A DNA stretch of 64,000 nt, taken from an uncultured Myxococcales bacterium (GTDB lineage: Bacteria > Myxococcota > Myxococcia > Myxococcales > Myxococcaceae). Below, in pieces: positions 8,687 through 16,534 of the stretch. The DNA is taken from positions 431,284 through 495,283 of the forward strand of contig CALJKW010000010.1 of assembly GCA_937980205.1 (NCBI GenBank). Direction: 5' to 3'. Under the pieces are notes generated by a model, which ran no database searches, was not told where the DNA came from, and saw nothing but the letters and a program-made list of their open reading frames with translations. The stretch's first letter is position 1, and each line of letters opens with the position of its first letter. The position numbers and the translations under genes are program-made.

Positions 8687-10356
8687 GGCTGACCTCCCTG
8701 GATGTGAAGCGCTTCGTCACTGGACACCAGCGTGAGCAGCACCTGGCGCATGTCGTCGGTGTCGCGCAGCGTCTTGCGCGCGCGGTGCTGCAGGCACGCC
8801 TCGGCGGCGCCGGCCTTCCGCTCGAGCGCGCGCTCGACGAACGCGTCGGCCATGCAGTCGGCGGCCATGCGGCTGTTGGCGAGCGCCTGCGAGAGCTGCG
8901 CGCCGCCGGTGATGACGCCCTTCACGTCGCCCGCGTTCAGCGTCGCGGTGGCGTTCACCGGCACCGTGAACGGCATGCCGCCCTGCGTGCCTCGCTCTTC
9001 GGCCTGGTACGCGCCGATGGCGTCGAAGTGGCCGAGCGTGTGGCCGATCGGGTTGATGACCGCGTGGCAGCTCTGGCAGACGGCGCCCTGCGTGCGCGCG
9101 TCGATCTGATCGCGCACCGAGAGCGCGCTCGCGGTCGGCTGCAGCGGGGTGTTGTCGACGTCGGCCGGCGGGTTCGCGAGCGAGCGGCACAGCGCGTGGC
9201 GGTAGATCTCGACGCCGCGGTGGGTCGGAGACGCCTGCACCTCCGCCGCGTTCGACGTGAGGAACGCGGCGCGCGTGTAGAGGCCGCCGCGGTTCTCGTC
9301 GAGGTCGACCCACTGGAAGGTGCTGTCGCTCGAGGGGCCCGCCACGCCGTACAGCCGCGCGAGCGATGCGTTGACCCGCGCCTTCTTCGACGACATCAAC
9401 GCCTTGAACGAGCCCTGCTCGTCGAAGAACGCGCGCTCGAAGAGCGCCTCCGACTCGCCGCGCATGGCGATGCGCAGCGCGGGGCTGTCGAGCGGGTACT
9501 TCGCCGCGTCCTTCGTGAGCATCTCGAGCGAGGGGTGCGAGGGCTTCGCGTCGAGGCCGAGGTGGCTGGACGCGAAGCGGCGGATCATCTCGTGGCCGCG
9601 CGGGTCGGAGAGCAGGCGCTCGGCCTCGGCCTTCACGCCCGCGCCGGTGTCGAGGCGGCCGTCGCGCGCCGCGTCGAGCAGCGCGGTGTCGGGCGTGGTG
9701 TTCCACAACAGGTACGAGAGCCGCGTCGCGCGCTCGTAGCCGGTGAGCGGCGTGACTCCGGGCGAGCCGGCGACGAGGCCGCGCTCGGCGACGTACGTGA
9801 GCTGCGGCGACTGCAGCATCACCTCGGCGACGGTGTCGATCGCCTCGCGGAAGGTCACCGCCGGAGTCACCGCCAGCGCCTTCGTCGTCGCGTACCGCGC
9901 GGTGAGCGTGCTGACCTCCTCGGTGCTGAGCGGGCGGCGGAACGCGACGCGGCCGAACGCCTCGATGAACTGCTGCGCGCAGGTGGGCGAGCCGGCGCCG
10001 CCGACGTTGCACGGCACGAACGTGTGGTGCCTGCCGCGCAGCACGAGCTCGTGCGCGGCCGCGGCCAGGCGCTCGACCTCGAGCTCGGTGATGGTGGCTC
10101 CGGCAGGCGCGTCGGGCAGCGGCGCGGGCTGCGTGTCGGAGAGCACGTCGCGCCAGGTGCGCGCCAGCTGCTCCGGCGAGAGGCGGCGCATCACCGGCGA
10201 GGGCACCTGCAGCGTCGCGCCCTCGCACGGGTTCACCTCGGGCTGGCCGGTGATCGGGTCGATCGGCGTCTCGCCGCCGGGCGTCAAAGGCGCCGGCGCG
10301 ACGATCGCTCCCTCACATCCGAGCAGCAGGCAACACATCAAGGCGGACGAGCGCAT
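8683..10356 (-). CDS. DUF1592/DUF1588/DUF1585-type lipoprotein with one CXXCH motif
   Basis: 557-aa lipoprotein (lipobox LLLGC). Domains in the usual order: DUF1587-like (LSPEQLARTWRDVL), DUF1595-like (FGRVAFRRPLSTEE), DUF1592 (LTGYERATRLSYLLWNTTPD), DUF1588 (RAAFLTSNAAEVQASPTHRGVEIYR) and DUF1585. Inside DUF1588 is CQSCH in GAVCQSCHAVINPIGHTLGHFD, the family's single c-type heme-like motif. Its C-terminus overlaps the DUF1552 gene by 4 bp. Together they form a planctomycete-type pair whose substrate is unknown. A periplasmic or surface location is inferred from the signal. About 135 bp upstream lies purC on the same strand. Confidence 0.88.
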   Translation of the reverse strand: MRSSALMCCLLLGCEGAIVAPAPLTPGGETPIDPITGQPEVNPCEGATLQVPSPVMRRLSPEQLARTWRDVLSDTQPAPLPDAPAGATITELEVERLAAAAHELVLRGRHHTFVPCNVGGAGSPTCAQQFIEAFGRVAFRRPLSTEEVSTLTARYATTKALAVTPAVTFREAIDTVAEVMLQSPQLTYVAERGLVAGSPGVTPLTGYERATRLSYLLWNTTPDTALLDAARDGRLDTGAGVKAEAERLLSDPRGHEMIRRFASSHLGLDAKPSHPSLEMLTKDAAKYPLDSPALRIAMRGESEALFERAFFDEQGSFKALMSSKKARVNASLARLYGVAGPSSDSTFQWVDLDENRGGLYTRAAFLTSNAAEVQASPTHRGVEIYRHALCRSLANPPADVDNTPLQPTASALSVRDQIDARTQGAVCQSCHAVINPIGHTLGHFDAIGAYQAEERGTQGGMPFTVPVNATATLNAGDVKGVITGGAQLSQALANSRMAADCMADAFVERALERKAGAAEACLQHRARKTLRDTDDMRQVLLTLVSSDEALHIQGGQP

Positions 10357-10438
10357 GGCCGGTCGCTTTCCAAGCCCCGTACCGGACGCAACCGTCCGCC
10401 GTTCTTGAGGATTTAGAAGAGGTGCCCCGGGGGATGGT

Positions 10439-10477
10439 GGGGGTCTGCACCCCCAGATGTCCCTGCGGGAGGGACAC
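10439..10477 (-). terminator. Tandem hairpins downstream of purC
   Basis: Two adjacent perfect stems: GGGGG-TCTGCA-CCCCC (10439-10454) and TGTCCC-TGCGGGA-GGGACA (10459-10477). They lie just past the purC stop and before the DUF1588 gene, so a terminator or attenuator is likely. No clear U-tract follows. Confidence 0.45.
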
Positions 10478-10491
10478 GCGTCACGCGCCCT

Positions 10492-11442
10492 TCAGAGCAG
10501 CTTCGCGGCCTTCAGGTTCTTCTCGAGGCGCTCGCGCACGTCGCCGACGTGGAGCTCGAAGGTGGTGCCGGTGATCTGCTCGTACGCAGCGAGGTACTTC
10601 TCGGTGAGCCCCACGCGCACGTCGTCGGGGATCTGGGGCAGCGGGCCGTGGCCCGAGAACCCGCGCTCGTTGATGAGCCACTGCCGCAGGTTCTCTTTGT
10701 CGAGCATCTTCTGCGGCTCCTGCGCCTGGAAGCGCTTCTCGTATTCGCTCGCGACCCAGTAGCGGCTCGAGTCGGGCGTGTGCATCTCGTCGATCACGTG
10801 CAGCTCGTTGCCGACGAGGCCGAGCTCGTACTTCGTGTCGACGAGGATGAGCCCGCGCGAGGCCGCCTGCTTCTGGCCCTCCGCGAACAGGCCGAGCGCG
10901 ACCTCTGCCGCCGCGTCCCACTGCTTCTGCGTCATCGTGCCGCGCGTCACGACGTCGGCCGCGGAGAGCGGCTCGTCGTGCTGCCCGACCGGCGCCTTCG
11001 TCGACGGCGTGAGGATGGGGCGCTCGAACTTCGAGTCCTTCTTCAGGCCCTTCGGCAGCGAGAGGCCGTACGGGTCGGAGCCCTTCTCGTAGTCGCGCCA
11101 CAGCGAGCCGGTGAGGTACGCGCGCACCACGAACTCGACCTTGTACGGCTCGGCGCGCTTCGCGACCGTCACGCACGGGTCGGGCTTGTCGATGACGTGG
11201 TTCTTCGCGACGTGCGCGGTCTTCTGGAACCAGAAGTGCGCCAGCTCGTTGAGCAGGTCTCCCTTGAACGGCAGCGTCGTCAGCACGTGATCGAACGCCG
11301 AGAGCCGGTCGGTGGTGATCAGCACCAGCCGGTCGCCTTGACGGTAAACGTCGCGCACCTTGCCCTGGTACTTCTCCCCGAGAGCCGGGAAGTCGGTACC
11401 GCGCAGAGTGAACGGGAGCTGGCGGAGGAGTCGATCGTTCAT
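10492..11442 (-). CDS. purC: Phosphoribosylaminoimidazole-succinocarboxamide synthase
   Basis: SAICAR synthase, which joins CAIR and aspartate with ATP in purine synthesis. The protein is 316 aa, the length of the longer bacterial/yeast-type enzyme. Family signatures include GKVRDVY near the N-terminus, RLSAFD, VRAYLTGSLWRDY, LPKGLKK, DEPLSAADV and LVDTKYELG (nucleotide-binding region). The ATG at 11442 overlaps the stop of the upstream lipoprotein gene (ATGA). An upstream in-frame ATG (11520) lies inside that gene and is not preferred. Tandem hairpins follow. Confidence 0.95.
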   Translation of the reverse strand: MNDRLLRQLPFTLRGTDFPALGEKYQGKVRDVYRQGDRLVLITTDRLSAFDHVLTTLPFKGDLLNELAHFWFQKTAHVAKNHVIDKPDPCVTVAKRAEPYKVEFVVRAYLTGSLWRDYEKGSDPYGLSLPKGLKKDSKFERPILTPSTKAPVGQHDEPLSAADVVTRGTMTQKQWDAAAEVALGLFAEGQKQAASRGLILVDTKYELGLVGNELHVIDEMHTPDSSRYWVASEYEKRFQAQEPQKMLDKENLRQWLINERGFSGHGPLPQIPDDVRVGLTEKYLAAYEQITGTTFELHVGDVRERLEKNLKAAKLL

Positions 11443-11987
11443 GGAGCGGCCGGAGCCGCTGCCATATACACGAACGACGGGTTCACGCGCAGGATGCCGT
11501 CGATGTACGCGGCCGCCCACGGAGCTCCGGCGGCGCGCTCGACGACGATCTGCGTGTTCGACGAGATGCCCCAGAGGTTGAGCAGCGAGCGCGCGACGAG
11601 CTCGGCGGCCTCGCGCTCGGAGAGGCCTCCGAACGACTCGCGGCGATCGACCGACCAGGCGTCTCCCGGCGAGTCGAGGTTGAGCTGCAGCGCCGCGCCG
11701 GCGTCGGCGGAGACGAGCAGGTCGGTGCGCGGATCGATGCCGGGCGCGGCGACGAGCTCGCCGTTCTTCAGCACCGGGAACATCACGGGGCCGGAGCGGC
11801 CCGCCTGCGCCATCGAGGCGCGCGTGACGTCGCGGTAGAGCTCGGCGCGGGTCGCGACGGTTTCGAACTCGAGGAACTCAGCGGTCTGCGTCAGCGCTTG
11901 CTGCGCCGACACGGTGCGGCTCGACGAAACGCCGGTGCCGCAAGCGGCAAGAAGAGCGGGCAGGGAGAGACTGATCAGACGGCGCAT
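11439..11987 (-). CDS. Small lipoprotein upstream of purC
   Basis: 182 aa from ATG 11987 (MRRLISLSLPALLAACG), a good lipoprotein signal with lipobox LAAC. The mature part is mixed alpha/beta (AELVARSLLNLWGISSNTQIVVERAAG). It overlaps purC by 4 bp, and the divergent methyltransferase gene begins 37 bp away. No family is recognised. A longer frame from 12026 would read through the intergenic region and would not begin with the signal peptide. Confidence 0.7.
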   Translation of the reverse strand: MRRLISLSLPALLAACGTGVSSSRTVSAQQALTQTAEFLEFETVATRAELYRDVTRASMAQAGRSGPVMFPVLKNGELVAAPGIDPRTDLLVSADAGAALQLNLDSPGDAWSVDRRESFGGLSEREAAELVARSLLNLWGISSNTQIVVERAAGAPWAAAYIDGILRVNPSFVYMAAAPAAP

Positions 11988-12024
11988 CACGGGCTCAACT
12001 ATACCGGATAAGGTCCCGCGCGCC

Positions 12025-12726
12025 ATGTCGCCGCTCGTGGTCGTCTGTCACCAGATCCGATCCGCCGACAACCTCGGATCCATCGCGCGGCTGATGGCGA
12101 ACTTCGGTCTGAGACGGCTCGTGCTCAGCGATCCGGTGACGCACGACTTTCGCGGCGCAGAGAAGATGGCGGTCGGTGCCGAGCACGTGTTGCGAGACGT
12201 AGCGATCGCCAAGGACATTCCAGAGGCGCTCGAAAAATGTGTTTACGCGGTGGGGACGACGTCGCGCGCGGGAGACGGCCGGGCGCTGAGCCCCGAGCAG
12301 GCGATCGATCGGCTGCGCGAGCACTCGGCGCGCGGGCCCGTCGCGCTCGTGCTCGGCGGAGAGAAGCGCGGGCTCTCCGACGACGAGCTTGCGCAGTGTC
12401 ACGACGTCACGGTGATCCCGACCGCGGCCGAGCAGCCGTCGATGAACATCTCCCAGGCCGCCGCGGTGTTGTTGTACCTGTGGAGTCGGACGAAGGCAGT
12501 CGATTCCAGCCCGGAGGACGGCGCGCGCGGCCAGACGCTGCAGGCGCTGGAGAAGAAGCTGCACGAGGCGCTCGACGCCGTCGGCTGGCTCAACAAGCAG
12601 GCGCCGCAGCACGCGCGCCGCGAGCTCTTGCGCTCGCTGGTTCAGGGGAAGCTCACGCAGCGCGAGGCGGAGATGTGGCTCTCCGCGCTCGAGCACGTGC
12701 GCCGCGTCACTTCCGCTTCGCGATGA
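12025..12726 (+). CDS. SpoU/TrmH-family RNA 2'-O-methyltransferase
   Basis: 233-aa SPOUT methyltransferase. Motif 1 RSADNLGSIARLMANFG near the start (Asn/Gly/Arg of NxGxxxR), motif 2 ALVLGGEKRGLS (about 108-119) and motif 3 PSMNISQAAAVLLY (about 142-155) form the knotted SAM site. The C-terminal 75 residues are helical and resemble the TrmJ-type tail. The specific target, tRNA or rRNA, cannot be told from sequence. ATG at 12025 fits the domain start. The 3' end overlaps the convergent small membrane gene by 20 bp. Confidence 0.88.
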   Translation: MSPLVVVCHQIRSADNLGSIARLMANFGLRRLVLSDPVTHDFRGAEKMAVGAEHVLRDVAIAKDIPEALEKCVYAVGTTSRAGDGRALSPEQAIDRLREHSARGPVALVLGGEKRGLSDDELAQCHDVTVIPTAAEQPSMNISQAAAVLLYLWSRTKAVDSSPEDGARGQTLQALEKKLHEALDAVGWLNKQAPQHARRELLRSLVQGKLTQREAEMWLSALEHVRRVTSASR

Positions 12727-12925
12727 GCTTGTCGATCGCCGCCTTGTCTTCCGCCGAGTGCGTCTCGGTCGGAGCCTTCTTCAGCGGGTTCGACACGGCC
12801 GGCGCGTGCTTCCACATCGTCTGGAAGTGCTGCGCGGGAGTCTTGCCGTCGATCTCCCAGGTACCGATGAAGATGCCCAGGCCGATGCACATCGACGTCC
12901 ACAGCAGGAAGCGGATGAATCCCAT
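12707..12925 (-). CDS. Small membrane-anchored protein
   Basis: 72 aa. A single N-terminal hydrophobic helix (FIRFLLWTSMCIGLGIFIGTW) is followed by a charged Lys-rich tail. Its start ATG at 12925 is followed immediately by the membrane segment. The 3' end overlaps the convergent methyltransferase gene by 20 bp. No homologous family is recognised; small single-pass proteins of this type are common in myxobacteria. Confidence 0.6.
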   Translation of the reverse strand: MGFIRFLLWTSMCIGLGIFIGTWEIDGKTPAQHFQTMWKHAPAVSNPLKKAPTETHSAEDKAAIDKLIAKRK

Positions 12926-13097
12926 GGTTCCACGATCCCTACATGGACCCACCCGGTCCGCCAGTTTTGGGCCGGCGCTCGTTGGGAGGAGCACGGGGCG
13001 GCGCGCGCGCACGACCGTCGCGCGCCATCGAAGCAACGAGGAAGCGCGCCGCGCGGGTGCTCCGGACAACCGAGCTTGCAGCGATAGGTAGTAAGGA

Positions 13098-14129
13098 ATG
13101 ACCGTGCTCGCGGAGCTCAGAACCAGGGCGGCCCATCGGGCGGCGACGCTGCCGGAGCCGAACGGCGAACAGAGCGATCAGCTCCGCACCGAGCTGTCCG
13201 CGTTCTTCGCGCGCATCCCCGAGCCGCCGGTCTACCGGCGCCGCGACGATCCCGCGAAGGGCGCCGCGCTCGAGCTGTTGTCCGAAGGCGAAGAGCTGCT
13301 CGCGCGCACGTACAAGGACGACACGCTGCAGCTGTGGCGCGAGGCGCTCGATCTCCACCTCGAGGCGCAGGCCGCGATCGCCGAGCACCGCGTCGAGGCG
13401 GCGGAGGGCATCTGGCGCAAGGCGATCGCCGCCGAGCAGCGGGCCGCCAACGAGCGCCGCGTCTGGGCTCGCACCGACGAGCACGCGCCGCCGGTGTTCT
13501 CGCGCGACACCGGCGAGTCGAGGTTCGATCCGCGGCCAGAGCCGACCGTGCAGGTGAAGCTCATCTGCCCGCTGTGCCGCGCGGTGCACGACTACGAGTT
13601 CTCTCCGCGGCACTCGACGCACCGGTTCACCTGCCGCGGCTGCAGCTCGCCGTTCCAGGCGTACATCGGAGAGCTCAAGACGCTCGAGGTCGATCGCAAG
13701 AGCGAGCGCGAGCGCCGCTACATGTTCCGCATCGACGAGCTCACCGGCCAGACGACGCGCATTCACTTCGACGACGCCTCGGAAGGGGAGCTCGGCGCCG
13801 CGCGCCGCGATCTGCTCGCGTTCCTCTACGCGCCGTCGAACCACCTGCGCGGCGTGCTGAACCTCACGTCCAGCCGCGTGCTGTGGATCAAGCAGCGCGG
13901 CCTGTGCTTCATCGCGAGCGCGGTGCTCGGCGACGAGGCCGCGGAGCTCGAGACGTTCCGCGCGTTTCGTGACCGCGTGCTGATGCGCGTAACGCCCGAG
14001 GCGGTCGAGGCGTACTACCGGCATGGGCCTGGAGCCGCGCGGTGGCTGAGCACGAGGCCTTCGGCGAAGGCGGCGCTGCGGCTGGCGCTGAAGGCGACGC
14101 ATCGCGCGCTGAAGGCGGCGGGCCTGTGA
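13098..14129 (+). CDS. Zinc-finger protein with C-terminal CFI-type motif
   Basis: 343 aa. N-terminal helical half (to about 130) with TPR-like spacing; a zinc ribbon with CPLC and CRGC (about 155-180); a strongly charged segment; then RGLCFIASAVLGDEAAELETFRAFRDRVLM (about 275-303), which matches the CFIATAAYG-type motif ending in RxFRD. That motif occurs in many bacterial proteins, and its role is unclear. ATG 13098 has AGTAAGGA just upstream. The stop overlaps the GTG of the thioredoxin-like gene. Confidence 0.72.
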   Translation: MTVLAELRTRAAHRAATLPEPNGEQSDQLRTELSAFFARIPEPPVYRRRDDPAKGAALELLSEGEELLARTYKDDTLQLWREALDLHLEAQAAIAEHRVEAAEGIWRKAIAAEQRAANERRVWARTDEHAPPVFSRDTGESRFDPRPEPTVQVKLICPLCRAVHDYEFSPRHSTHRFTCRGCSSPFQAYIGELKTLEVDRKSERERRYMFRIDELTGQTTRIHFDDASEGELGAARRDLLAFLYAPSNHLRGVLNLTSSRVLWIKQRGLCFIASAVLGDEAAELETFRAFRDRVLMRVTPEAVEAYYRHGPGAARWLSTRPSAKAALRLALKATHRALKAAGL

Positions 14130-14650
14130 AGCGCGTGCTCGGCAACGCGGTCACCGTCTTCCTCGTCGTCGGCGCGGCCGCGGTGCTGCTGTTCGAGGGC
14201 GCCCGAAGCACGCTCTTGCCCGACGGCGCCGAGGCGCCCGCCTTCGACTTCGAGAAGCACGGAGGAGGGCGGCTGACCAGCGCCGAGCTCCAAGGCCAGG
14301 TCGTCATCCTCGACTTCTGGGCGACGTACTGCCCGCCCTGCCGCGAGGAGATGCCCTGGCTCGTCGAGGTCGGCGACGAGCTCGCCGCCAAGGGCGTCCG
14401 CTTCGTCGCCGTCAGCCACGACGACGAGGAGGATCGCGCCGCGATGATCGCCAACTTCGCGAAGAAGGTCCCCGGGCTCGAGAAGTACGTCGTCTACGGA
14501 GACCCGTTCACCGGAGGGAAGTACCGCGTCGACGCGCTGCCCACGCTGTACGTGATCGGCAAGGACGGGAAGGTCGTCGCGTCCGTGCGTGGGTCGACGA
14601 GCGAGTGGCGCGTGCGCAGGTGGGTGAACGAGGCGCTCGAGGCCCGATGA
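14126..14650 (+). CDS. Membrane-anchored thioredoxin-like (TlpA/ResA) protein
   Basis: 174 aa from GTG 14126, which overlaps the upstream stop as GTGA. An N-terminal hydrophobic anchor (AVTVFLVVGAAAVLLF) is followed by a periplasmic thioredoxin fold with the active site WATYCPPCREEMP (CPPC) and the cis-Pro in VDALPTLYVIG. The family reduces disulfides or apocytochromes in the periplasm. Given the many c-type heme motifs in this window a cytochrome-maturation role is possible, but context does not prove it. An in-frame ATG at 14042 would extend into the upstream gene. Confidence 0.88.
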   Translation: MKRVLGNAVTVFLVVGAAAVLLFEGARSTLLPDGAEAPAFDFEKHGGGRLTSAELQGQVVILDFWATYCPPCREEMPWLVEVGDELAAKGVRFVAVSHDDEEDRAAMIANFAKKVPGLEKYVVYGDPFTGGKYRVDALPTLYVIGKDGKVVASVRGSTSEWRVRRWVNEALEAR

Positions 14651-14654
14651 AGCT

Positions 14655-14768
14655 CCGTTCACGCTGAGCGGGGGCGCCGCAGGCGCCGAAGTCGAAGCGG
14701 GCCGCGAGTCGGCTGCGGGCCCCGTTCGACTCCGCGGCGCTGCGCGCCGCTCCGCTCAGGGTGAACGG
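14655..14768. repeat. REP-like palindromic element (full)
   Basis: Two inverted halves: CCGTTCACGCTGAGCGG...GTCGAAGCGGGCC and GGCCCCGTTCGACTCCGC...GCTCAGGGTGAACGG, each holding its own small GC hairpin (GGCGCC-type). It sits between convergent stops at 14650 and 14784 and probably acts as a bidirectional terminator. Confidence 0.85.
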
Positions 14769-14783
14769 AGGCGGCTTCGCCCG

Positions 14784-16466
14784 TCACTTCTTCTTCGGCG
14801 GCGGCTGCGGAGACGGGCCCTGATCGGCCGGCTTGTCCTTCTTCTCGCCCGGCGTGTCGCTGTCCTCGTGCACCAGGCGGAACTCGGTGCGGCGGTTCTT
14901 GGCGCGGCCGAGCGGCGTGTCATTCGTCGCGACGGGCTTGTCGAACCCGAAGCCGGCGGTGCGCAGGCGCTTCTTCGCGATGCCCTTGCCGACCAGGTAG
15001 TTCGCGACGGCGGCGGCGCGGCGATCCGACAGATCCAGGTTGTACGGCCGCGAGCCGCGGTTGTCGGTGTGACCCTCGATGAGCACGGGCCCGACGTCGG
15101 GGTTGTCTTTGAGCACCTTCGCGACGTCGTCGAGCAGCGGGTACGACTGCTTCTGGATGATGGCCTGGCCGGTCTCGAAGAGGATGTTGCCCTTGATGCG
15201 GATGCGCTCGGACTCGAGGACGACCTCTTCCTCCTTCGGAGCGGGGCAGCCGTCGAGCTCGGCGGCTCCGAACTCGTCGGGGCACTTGTCCACGTTGTCG
15301 GGGATCTGGTCTCCGTCGCGATCCGGGCAGCCGTCGTATTCGGTGGGGCCGGGGATGTCTTTGCAGCCGTCGACGTTGTCGGCGAGGCCGTCGCCGTCCG
15401 AGTCGGGATCGGGCTCGGGGCAGCCGTCGTCGTCCTGGTACCCGTCCTTGTCCTCGGGCACGTCGGGGCACTGGTCGATCTTGTCGGGGATGCCGTCGCC
15501 GTCGCGATCTTCGTCGGGCTCGAACTCGTAGCGGACGACGAAGGTGACGCGGAACGCCTCGCGGCCGTAGCCGTGCGGGAAGCCGAGGCCGCGGCCGATC
15601 GAGAGCTGGCCGACCCAGCGCTCGTTGAAGCGCGAGCGCAGACCGAACATGAGCTCGAGCGGCGTCTTCAGCGCGTTCGCGTTCGAGATCGTGAACGGAG
15701 ACTCCGCCGGCGTCGACAGGTTGAACTCCGCGAGGAACTGGTTGCCGGTGAAGCGGCCGATGTCGGGCAGGTTCACGCCGAGGCCCGCGCCGGCGACGAA
15801 CTCCTGGCCGAGGTACAGGTTCAGGTACTGGCCGTACGCGGTGCGCAGCCGCCAGCCCGCGTTCGCCATCAGGCGCAAGAAGGCGATCTGCCGCTCGAGC
15901 ACGAGGCGCGGGTGGAAGACGAGGCCCCACTCACCCATGAGGCTGTACTTGTTGCCGGTGGGGAAGCGCACCTCGAGGACGCCGGCGATGCCGAGCGGGA
16001 AGTCCTTCTGGCTGAACGCCAGGAAGCGCCCGAGGATGCGCAGGTCGCCGAGGCCCGCGATGTTCAGATCCGACTGGTAGAAGCCGCGCTCGCGCAGCAG
16101 ACCGAAGTTCGAGAGCTGGAAGACCGTGATCGGAAGGTCGGCCGCGATCTCGATGCGCTTGTGCACCTGGTAGCTGCCCATCAGGTGCAGGTCCATGCGC
16201 ATCGGCACGAGATCGCCGTGGTACGTCGTGCCGGTGGTGAGGCCGAGGATCCCGAAGTTGATGTCGAGCGCGACCTCGAAGTGGTACGCGCCTTTTCGCG
16301 GCGTCTCGGCGCCGTCGAGGATCAGGCCCGACCGCATCGTCGGCGTCAGCTTGAACGCGACGAGATCGATGCCGCGCCGCTGGGGGTCGGTGCCGACCTG
16401 CGCAAGCGCGTAGAGCGGCAGCAGCGCCGCCGTCAGCCCCACGATCACGGCCCATGATCGTTTCAC
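14784..16466 (-). CDS. OmpA-family outer-membrane protein with thrombospondin-3 repeats
   Basis: 560 aa. A signal peptide (to about residue 22) is followed by a long beta-strand-rich region (about 30-325) resembling a porin-like barrel. Calcium-binding thrombospondin type-3 repeats come next (DRDGDGIPDKIDQCPD, DSDGDGLADNVDGC, DRDGDQIPDNVDKCPD), then an OmpA C-terminal domain with NILFETGQAII, VLIEGHTDNRG and LSDRRAAAVANYLV, which binds peptidoglycan. A charged Pro/Lys tail ends the protein. Likely an outer-membrane-to-wall anchor. It stands alone behind a REP-like element. Confidence 0.9.
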   Translation of the reverse strand: MKRSWAVIVGLTAALLPLYALAQVGTDPQRRGIDLVAFKLTPTMRSGLILDGAETPRKGAYHFEVALDINFGILGLTTGTTYHGDLVPMRMDLHLMGSYQVHKRIEIAADLPITVFQLSNFGLLRERGFYQSDLNIAGLGDLRILGRFLAFSQKDFPLGIAGVLEVRFPTGNKYSLMGEWGLVFHPRLVLERQIAFLRLMANAGWRLRTAYGQYLNLYLGQEFVAGAGLGVNLPDIGRFTGNQFLAEFNLSTPAESPFTISNANALKTPLELMFGLRSRFNERWVGQLSIGRGLGFPHGYGREAFRVTFVVRYEFEPDEDRDGDGIPDKIDQCPDVPEDKDGYQDDDGCPEPDPDSDGDGLADNVDGCKDIPGPTEYDGCPDRDGDQIPDNVDKCPDEFGAAELDGCPAPKEEEVVLESERIRIKGNILFETGQAIIQKQSYPLLDDVAKVLKDNPDVGPVLIEGHTDNRGSRPYNLDLSDRRAAAVANYLVGKGIAKKRLRTAGFGFDKPVATNDTPLGRAKNRRTEFRLVHEDSDTPGEKKDKPADQGPSPQPPPKKK

Positions 16467-16534
16467 CCGCCCCCGCTTATATCCGCGCGGAAACGGGGCA
16501 GGAAGAAACAGTCTCAGGCGCTACAGCCCTGTCT

